Shown here: positions 57,528 through 64,000 of the stretch, in pieces
Position numbering within the stretch: position 1 is the first letter of the stretch
Layout: the number at the start of each line of letters is the position of its first letter
Source: Mycobacterium attenuatum
GTDB taxonomy: Bacteria > Actinomycetota > Actinomycetes > Mycobacteriales > Mycobacteriaceae
Assembly (NCBI RefSeq): GCF_900566085.1
Contig: NZ_UPHT01000073.1
Span: 124,001 to 188,000, forward strand
DNA length: 64,000 nt
Reading direction: 5' to 3'
Translations under genes and position numbers: made by a program
Notes under the pieces: generated by a model
Told to the model about the DNA's origin: nothing
Seen by the model: only the letters and a program-made list of their open reading frames with translations
Databases searched by the model: none

Positions 57528-58973
57528 ATGCCGAGTCCCACCGTCACCTCGCCGCAAGTAGCCGTCAACGACATAGGCTCCTCCGAGGACTTTCTCGCAG
57601 CAATAGACAAAACGATCAAATACTTCAACGATGGCGACATCGTCGAGGGAACCATCGTCAAAGTGGACCGGGACGAGGTGCTCCTCGACATCGGCTACAA
57701 GACTGAAGGGGTCATCCCCGCCCGCGAACTCTCCATCAAGCACGACGTCGACCCCAACGAGGTCGTTTCCGTCGGCGACGAGGTCGAGGCCCTGGTCCTC
57801 ACCAAAGAGGACAAAGAGGGCCGGCTGATCCTGTCCAAGAAGCGCGCCCAGTATGAGCGCGCCTGGGGCACCATCGAGGCGCTCAAGGAGAAGGACGAGG
57901 CCGTCAAGGGCACGGTCATCGAGGTGGTCAAGGGCGGCCTGATCCTCGACATCGGCTTGCGCGGCTTCCTGCCCGCCTCGCTGGTCGAGATGCGCCGTGT
58001 CCGCGATCTGCAGCCCTACATCGGCAAGGAGATCGAAGCCAAGATCATCGAGCTGGACAAGAACCGCAACAACGTGGTGCTGTCGCGGCGCGCCTGGCTG
58101 GAGCAGACCCAGTCCGAGGTGCGCAGCGAATTCCTCAACCAGCTGCAGAAGGGCACCATCCGCAAGGGCGTGGTCTCCTCGATCGTCAACTTCGGCGCCT
58201 TCGTCGATCTCGGCGGTGTGGACGGTCTGGTGCATGTCTCCGAGCTGTCCTGGAAACACATCGACCACCCGTCCGAGGTGGTTCAGGTGGGCGACGAGGT
58301 CACCGTCGAGGTGCTCGACGTCGACATGGATCGCGAGCGGGTTTCGTTGTCGCTCAAGGCAACTCAGGAAGACCCGTGGCGCCACTTCGCCCGCACCCAC
58401 GCTATCGGCCAGATCGTGCCGGGCAAGGTCACCAAGCTGGTACCGTTCGGTGCGTTCGTCCGCGTCGAGGAGGGCATCGAGGGCCTGGTGCACATCTCCG
58501 AGCTGGCCGAGCGTCACGTCGAGGTGCCCGACCAGGTGGTCGCCGTCGGCGACGACGCGATGGTCAAGGTCATCGACATCGACCTGGAGCGCCGCCGGAT
58601 CTCGTTGTCGCTCAAGCAGGCCAACGAGGACTACACCGAGGAATTCGACCCGGCGAAGTACGGCATGGCCGACAGCTACGACGAACAGGGCAACTACATC
58701 TTCCCCGAGGGCTTCGACGCCGAAACCAACGAGTGGATGGAAGGTTTCGACGCCCAGCGCAACGAGTGGGAGGCCCGCTACGCCGAGGCGGAGCGCCGGC
58801 ACAAGATGCACACCGCGCAGATGGACAAATTTGCCGCGGCCGAGGCAGCCGGGCACGGCGGTGGCGAGCAGCCCTCGGGCAGCTCGGCGTCGTCGGAGAA
58901 GGCCGCGGGCGGGTCGCTGGCCAGCGACGCCCAATTGGCCGCGCTGCGGGAAAAACTCGCCGGCAACGCGTAG
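57528..58973 (+). CDS. rpsA: Small ribosomal subunit protein S1 (RpsA)
   Basis: A 481-residue RNA-binding protein that helps recruit mRNA to the 30S subunit. Four S1 OB-folds are visible, starting near GDIVEGTIVKVDRDEVLLDI, VKGTVIEVVKGGLILDIGLR, RKGVVSSIVNFGAFVDLGGV and VPGKVTKLVPFGAFVRVEEG. The C-terminal 110 residues are charged and variable (NEWMEGFDAQRNEWEARYAE), then Gly/Ser-rich. The short four-repeat form is typical of actinobacteria. In M. tuberculosis this protein was proposed, controversially, as a pyrazinoic-acid target. A 183-base leader separates it from polA. Confidence 0.97.
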   Translation: MPSPTVTSPQVAVNDIGSSEDFLAAIDKTIKYFNDGDIVEGTIVKVDRDEVLLDIGYKTEGVIPARELSIKHDVDPNEVVSVGDEVEALVLTKEDKEGRLILSKKRAQYERAWGTIEALKEKDEAVKGTVIEVVKGGLILDIGLRGFLPASLVEMRRVRDLQPYIGKEIEAKIIELDKNRNNVVLSRRAWLEQTQSEVRSEFLNQLQKGTIRKGVVSSIVNFGAFVDLGGVDGLVHVSELSWKHIDHPSEVVQVGDEVTVEVLDVDMDRERVSLSLKATQEDPWRHFARTHAIGQIVPGKVTKLVPFGAFVRVEEGIEGLVHISELAERHVEVPDQVVAVGDDAMVKVIDIDLERRRISLSLKQANEDYTEEFDPAKYGMADSYDEQGNYIFPEGFDAETNEWMEGFDAQRNEWEARYAEAERRHKMHTAQMDKFAAAEAAGHGGGEQPSGSSASSEKAAGGSLASDAQLAALREKLAGNA

Positions 58974-58979
58974 TCGCCG

Positions 58980-60203
58980 ATGCTGCGCATCGGACTGACC
59001 GGCGGCATCGGCGCCGGCAAGTCGGTGCTGTCCACCACGTTCGCGCAATGCGGTGGCATCATCGTCGACGGCGATGTGCTGGCACGCGAGGTGGTCGAGC
59101 CGGGAACCGAGGGGCTTGCTTCGCTGGTCGGCGCCTTTGGCGACGACATCCTGCTGCCCAGCGGGGCGCTGGATCGGCCGGCGTTGGCTGCCAAGGCATT
59201 TCGGGATGACGATGCGCGCACGATGCTCAACGGCATCGTGCACCCGCTGGTAGCCCGCCGTCGAGCCGAGATCATCGCAGCGGTATCTGACGACGCGGTT
59301 GTCGTTGAGGACATTCCGCTGCTGGTCGAATCCGGGATGGCGCCGCTGTTCCCGCTGGTGGTGATCGTGCACGCCGATGCCGAACACCGGGTGCGGCGGC
59401 TGGTCGAGCAGCGCGGCATGCCCGAAGCGGACGCTCGTGCCCGGATCGCCGCGCAGGCTACCGACGCGCAGCGCCGTGAAGTCGCCGATATCTGGCTGGA
59501 CAACTCGGGCAGCGTGGACGCTTTGATCGAGCAGGCCCGCGGCGTCTGGTACAACCGGATACTGCCGTTCGCCCACAACCTTGGCGAACGTCGGTGCGCC
59601 CACGCGGCGGCACGGCTGGTACCGGCCGACCCGAGTTGGCCGGACCAGGCCCGCCGCATCGTCAACCGGCTCAAGACAGCAGCCGGCCACCGGGCGCTGC
59701 GAGTGGACCACATCGGTTCGACGGCGGTGCCGGGCTATGACGCCAAGGATGTCATCGACATACAGATCACCGTCGAATCACTGGCGGTGGCAGACGAACT
59801 CGCCGAATCCCTGCTGTCCGCCGGTTATCCGCGCCTGGAGCACGTGACCCAGGATGTCGCCAAAGCCGACGCCCGGAGCACCGTCGACCGCTACGACCAC
59901 GCGGCCGATAATACGATGTGGCACAAGCGCTTTCACGCATCAGCCGATCCCGGACGGCCGACGAATGTGCATATCCGGGTGGACGGTTGGCCAAATCAGC
60001 AGTTCGCGCTGGTGTTCGTGGACTGGCTGCGGGCCAACCCCGGTGTGCGGGCCGACTACCTGTCGGTCAAGCGGGCCGCCGAGCAGAGCGCGGCATCAGG
60101 TGCCGGCGACATCGCGCACTACGCCGCAGCCAAAGAGCCGTGGTTTCTCGACGCCTACCGGCGGGCGTGGGATTGGGCCGACTCGGTCGGCTGGCGGCCC
60201 TAG
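58980..60203 (+). CDS. coaE: Dephospho-CoA kinase fused to a GrpB (UPF0157) domain (CoaE)
   Basis: Residues 1 to about 200 form dephospho-CoA kinase, the last step of CoA synthesis: P-loop GLTGGIGAGKSVLSTTF, then VDGDVLAREVVEPG and VVEDIPLLVESGM. Residues from about 210 to 407 form a GrpB domain (a nucleotidyltransferase-like fold) with LRVDHIGSTAVPGYDAKDVI, FHASADPGRPTNVHIR and DIAHYAAAKEPWFLDAYRRA. The fusion is the normal arrangement in mycobacteria. The GrpB part is proposed to aid folding or to regulate. The ATG lies 6 nt after rpsA, so the two may be co-transcribed. Confidence 0.95.
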   Translation: MLRIGLTGGIGAGKSVLSTTFAQCGGIIVDGDVLAREVVEPGTEGLASLVGAFGDDILLPSGALDRPALAAKAFRDDDARTMLNGIVHPLVARRRAEIIAAVSDDAVVVEDIPLLVESGMAPLFPLVVIVHADAEHRVRRLVEQRGMPEADARARIAAQATDAQRREVADIWLDNSGSVDALIEQARGVWYNRILPFAHNLGERRCAHAAARLVPADPSWPDQARRIVNRLKTAAGHRALRVDHIGSTAVPGYDAKDVIDIQITVESLAVADELAESLLSAGYPRLEHVTQDVAKADARSTVDRYDHAADNTMWHKRFHASADPGRPTNVHIRVDGWPNQQFALVFVDWLRANPGVRADYLSVKRAAEQSAASGAGDIAHYAAAKEPWFLDAYRRAWDWADSVGWRP

Positions 60204-60235
60204 GCCTAGGGCCGGGCGCGTTCTGGGCCGGCCGG

Positions 60236-60655
60236 TCAGTTGCCGGGCAGCGGGGCGCCGCACTGCAGTACGCCGCTCATGAGATCACTGTTGCCCTGCT
60301 TGGGCCTGACGAACTGGTCGACCTGCGCGGCGACGTTGTCGTCGACGTCGATCTCGCAATGCACATTCGCGGAGTAGGGCCAATGCAGGATCACCTGCAT
60401 CCCCGCCTGTTGCGGATCGGCCAGTACCTCGTTGGCTTCGAACACGTTGCCGGGCATCGGGCTCAGCGGGGCGGTGGCTGTCTGGCCGCCGTTGAGCATG
60501 AACGTGGCCTGGCTACCGGGCGCGACGCCGTCGATCCGGGCAATGTAGGTGACGTTGTGCAGGTCGGCCAGCGCGGTTGCCGGGTCTAATTGTGAGCCGA
60601 CCGCGACGGCCGTCATCGCGGCGATCGACGACCATTTCTGCGTGGTGGAGCTCAT
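60236..60655 (-). CDS. Small secreted mycobacterial protein of unknown function
   Basis: A 139-residue protein. An N-terminal hydrophobic segment (SSIAAMTAVAVGSQL, ending near TALA) suggests a signal peptide or anchor. The mature part reads DLHNVTYIARIDGVAPGSQA, then an FEANEVLADPQQAGMQVILH block and HCEIDVDDNVAAQVDQFV. Two cysteines could form a disulphide. It resembles a family of conserved exported mycobacterial proteins in which an ARIDG/AR(V/I)DG core is common. The function is unknown. The start is uncertain; the frame continues upstream by 54 codons, but ATG 60655 best positions the signal peptide. Confidence 0.72.
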   Translation of the reverse strand: MSSTTQKWSSIAAMTAVAVGSQLDPATALADLHNVTYIARIDGVAPGSQATFMLNGGQTATAPLSPMPGNVFEANEVLADPQQAGMQVILHWPYSANVHCEIDVDDNVAAQVDQFVRPKQGNSDLMSGVLQCGAPLPGN

Positions 60656-60850
60656 GTCGATGACGTTACGCCCGGTGGTCACGATCGCCGAGGCTGAGAA
60701 ATCGGCCCACGCGGCGCCGGCTGCCGGGGTTGGGCCGGCGCGCGAACGTGCCCTGACCAGGCCGCTCACGGATCCAGCTGTCCCGCGAGCCGTTGGGGCA
60801 TGTCGCGTGCAGCACAACGCTTACCGAGGCCGGCGGGCGGGCGAAATCGA

Positions 60851-61417
60851 TCACGACCAGTCGTCGAGTATGCCGCGGGCCAGGGCCGCTTCGGGTGGTT
60901 CGCGGTGGGTGCCGGCTTCGCCGGACGAAGGGTAGTCGCCGCGTTTGGTCATGAGCCAGGTTTCGTCGTCACCTTCCCGGATTCGGGTCAGCGCGTAGCC
61001 GCCGTGCACTGTCCGACCGCGCAGTCGGAACGAAAGGTGGCCACGGTCAAGGCCTTTGATCATTTCGTGGCCGGTCATGTTGGCGTACGTGCCATAGTCC
61101 CAGACGATGACCCCGCCGGCGCCCTCGAATGTCGCGTACTGCACCGGGTGGTCGTCGATGCGACGGGCCATCCGCTTGTCCTTCGGACTTGCCGACGGAC
61201 TCTTGGGCATCGCCCACGACGCGAGCACACCGTCGATCTCGAGGCACAGGTCGTAGTGGTCGTCATAGTGGTCGCCGTTGGCCACGTGGTGCCGGATGAC
61301 GAAACGCGGTCCCTCCTCGGCCGTCAATTTCTTCGGGCGGTGTCGTCCTGGTGCTTCGGCGCGCGGTCCGCCGGTACGGTCGGCCCGCCGTCGGCGCCGG
61401 TTCTCGATCAATTGCAT
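60851..61417 (-). CDS. Stand-alone LigD-type 3'-phosphoesterase domain protein
   Basis: A 188-residue protein. After a basic N-terminus (ENRRRRRADRT) come the blocks of the LigD phosphoesterase module: RFVIRHHVANGDHYDDHYDL, EIDGVLASWAMPKSPSASPK, ARRIDDHPVQYATFEG, VIVWDYGTYANM, LSFRLRGRTVHGGYALTR and WLMTKRGDYPSS. In LigD this module trims 3' ribonucleotides and phosphates at broken DNA ends before ligation. Catalytic histidines and acidic residues appear in HHVANGDHYDDHYD (slightly divergent from H-x-A-R-R-L-H-Y-D), DDHP and W-D. Detached copies without ligase are less studied. It may act in end-repair; uvrB and polA are near. Confidence 0.82.
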   Translation of the reverse strand: MQLIENRRRRRADRTGGPRAEAPGRHRPKKLTAEEGPRFVIRHHVANGDHYDDHYDLCLEIDGVLASWAMPKSPSASPKDKRMARRIDDHPVQYATFEGAGGVIVWDYGTYANMTGHEMIKGLDRGHLSFRLRGRTVHGGYALTRIREGDDETWLMTKRGDYPSSGEAGTHREPPEAALARGILDDWS

Positions 61418-61465
61418 AAGAGACAGGTACCCGTTGTGGCCGGAAACGACCCGGGACCGCTCCGA

Positions 61466-61972
61466 TCAACCCGAGCGCCAGGTGAGCGCCATGCCGCTGG
61501 CGGCCAACCAGCGCGCCAGGTCGTAATCATGACGGGCCAGGCCCTCGATGGCGGTTACCGCCCGCCGCAAGGCCTGTTCGGCGACCTCGGCGGGCAACAG
61601 CCCGTGTCGGACGGCGCCCAACAACTCGTCGACGTCGGCCAGGAGGGTCGCCCGGCCGGTGCGGACCTCGATATCGAGGTAGTGGTCTTCGGAGCGCCAC
61701 AGCGCCGGCCCGGGTGTGTATTCGCCCACATCGAGGTAGTAGTCATAGTCGCGCTCATGGCCCGGATTGAAATGGAAGACAGTGGCGCGCAACCCCAATG
61801 ACGGCAGCAGCCACGACTCGAGATAGTGGAACTGGGCACGGCCAGGAGTTGGCCGGGCCAGGTAAAGGCCCCAGTCGTGCACGACGTATTCATCGACGGC
61901 CCGCACGATGCCCTTGGGGTCTGTATTGGTGCGGGCGAGGAGGTCGAACGTCTCGTGCTTGGGCGGATGAAT
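61466..61972 (-). CDS. DUF402-family protein (Rv1632c-like) with an apparent ATT start
   Basis: A 168-residue protein if read from 61972. DUF402 proteins include nucleoside phosphohydrolases. Conserved segments are [58 protein letters not shown] and [12 protein letters not shown], with the acidic residues expected to bind metal. The first standard start is the GTG at 61906 (146 residues), but the 22 codons before it are open and encode [20 protein letters not shown], which fits the N-terminus of the family. The only initiator at the expected place is ATT (61972), 6 nt after TAGGGT. Either ATT is used or the N-terminus is lost. It is divergent from uvrB. Confidence 0.8.
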   Translation of the reverse strand: MHPPKHETFDLLARTNTDPKGIVRAVDEYVVHDWGLYLARPTPGRAQFHYLESWLLPSLGLRATVFHFNPGHERDYDYYLDVGEYTPGPALWRSEDHYLDIEVRTGRATLLADVDELLGAVRHGLLPAEVAEQALRRAVTAIEGLARHDYDLARWLAASGMALTWRSG

Positions 61973-62205
61973 GAGACCACCCTACCGGCGCCCGGGGCCT
62001 TGCTATCGGGGCTATCGGCACAGCCGGATATTCGGGCCGGGGCAAAGGCGTCGCTGGCTCCGCAGGCGAGACATCCGGCGATACCGCGATGTCCGCGCCC
62101 AATGGCCGCCACCTGCACGAATGCGACCCGCTCGGCCGGATATGGGTCCGCCACCGCTAGCAGCGCGGGCTATGACGTCACCGCTCGGCGGTGCTCGGGA
62201 CGGAC

Positions 62206-62228
62206 TTGTCGGTGCGTCGTCCTACCCT
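62206..62228 (+). promoter_or_regulatory. RecA-independent (PafBC-type) DNA-damage promoter of uvrB
   Basis: TTGTCGGTG (62206-62214), exactly 8 bases, then TACCCT (62223-62228). This matches the mycobacterial RecA-independent damage promoter, TTGTC(A/G)GTG-N8-TANNNT, activated by PafBC. The uvrB ATG at 62235 is 6 nt after the -10, so the message is leaderless. No LexA box (TCGAAC-N4-GTTCGA) is seen. Confidence 0.85.
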
Positions 62229-62234
62229 GGTGAC

Positions 62235-64000
<1,766 letters not shown>

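Noticed and set aside
57471..59711. A 746-codon open frame on the minus strand opposite rpsA and coaE
   Set aside because: It is the mirror of well-conserved genes with strong codon bias. Its translation is Asp/Val/Leu/His low-complexity without any domain. High G+C makes such antisense frames common.
61985..62234. A LexA (SOS) box upstream of uvrB
   Set aside because: No TCGAAC-N4-GTTCGA-like sequence is present; the PafBC-type promoter explains the expected damage response.

Overview
This 64 kb window is chromosomal DNA from a slow-growing Mycobacterium. The evidence is high G+C content, GTG/TTG starts, many 1-4 nt gene overlaps, PE and PPE genes, a cutinase, PdtaR, RipD and BsaP. Gene order follows the M. 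tuberculosis segment Rv1565c to Rv1633 almost throughout, and most proteins look like close orthologues as I remember them. It is not M. tuberculosis itself. The bioD-bioB interval, where M. tuberculosis H37Rv carries the phiRv1 prophage and REP13E12, holds other accessory DNA here. Several genes are also extra relative to that species. I place it in the wider M. tuberculosis / M. kansasii / M. marinum clade without naming a species.

Layout. 1-2.5 kb: cell-envelope genes (acyltransferase fragment, the non-catalytic peptidoglycan protein RipD, a small membrane protein). 2.5-11 kb: biotin synthesis, bioA-bioF-bioD-2H phosphoesterase, then a 2.8 kb accessory island (IS1380 remnant, low-G+C PE gene, broken membrane-protein gene), then bioB-bsaP-DUF2567. 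11-17 kb: a secreted-type lipase, then NrtR divergent from nadA-nadB-nadC with a perfect NrtR-type operator between them. 17-19 kb: a TetR/alcohol-dehydrogenase pair with its own palindrome, and a deazaflavin-type nitroreductase. 19.2-25.6 kb: the histidine operon hisD-C-B-H-A(priA)-impA-F-I. 25.6-30.6 kb: a Ser/Thr kinase with an extracellular TPM domain, chaA, bcpB and a PPE gene. 30.6-38.7 kb: the tryptophan region trpE-DUF-trpC-B-A, lgt with a long acidic tail, and TM2 and DUF2752 membrane proteins. 38.7-43.5 kb: cutinase, pyruvate kinase, acyl-CoA thioesterase and a DUF2156 membrane protein. 43.5-49.4 kb: cytochrome bd oxidase and its ABC exporter (cydA-B-D-C). 49.5-52.9 kb: HdeD-like protein, the membrane adenylate cyclase, a DUF488 gene, a tRNA with anticodon CAA, and pdtaR. 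52.9-64 kb: thiolase/DUF35 pair, polA, rpsA, coaE-GrpB fusion, a secreted small protein, a stand-alone LigD-type phosphoesterase, a DUF402 protein and the start of uvrB.

The genes form compact operons for cofactors (biotin, NAD, CoA) and amino acids (His, Trp). PriA probably links the last two by serving both pathways. Control is readable in places: an NrtR site, a TetR palindrome, a BioQ-like site, a RecA-independent (PafBC-type) damage promoter at uvrB, and many -10 boxes 6-8 nt before the start codon, implying leaderless mRNAs.

The most unusual items are the kinase-TPM fusion, the short-variable-arm tRNA with a leucine anticodon, the rebuilt bioD-bioB island, the CTG start inferred for cydD, the ATT start inferred for the DUF402 gene, and three tandem or phased repeat arrays in regulatory regions.
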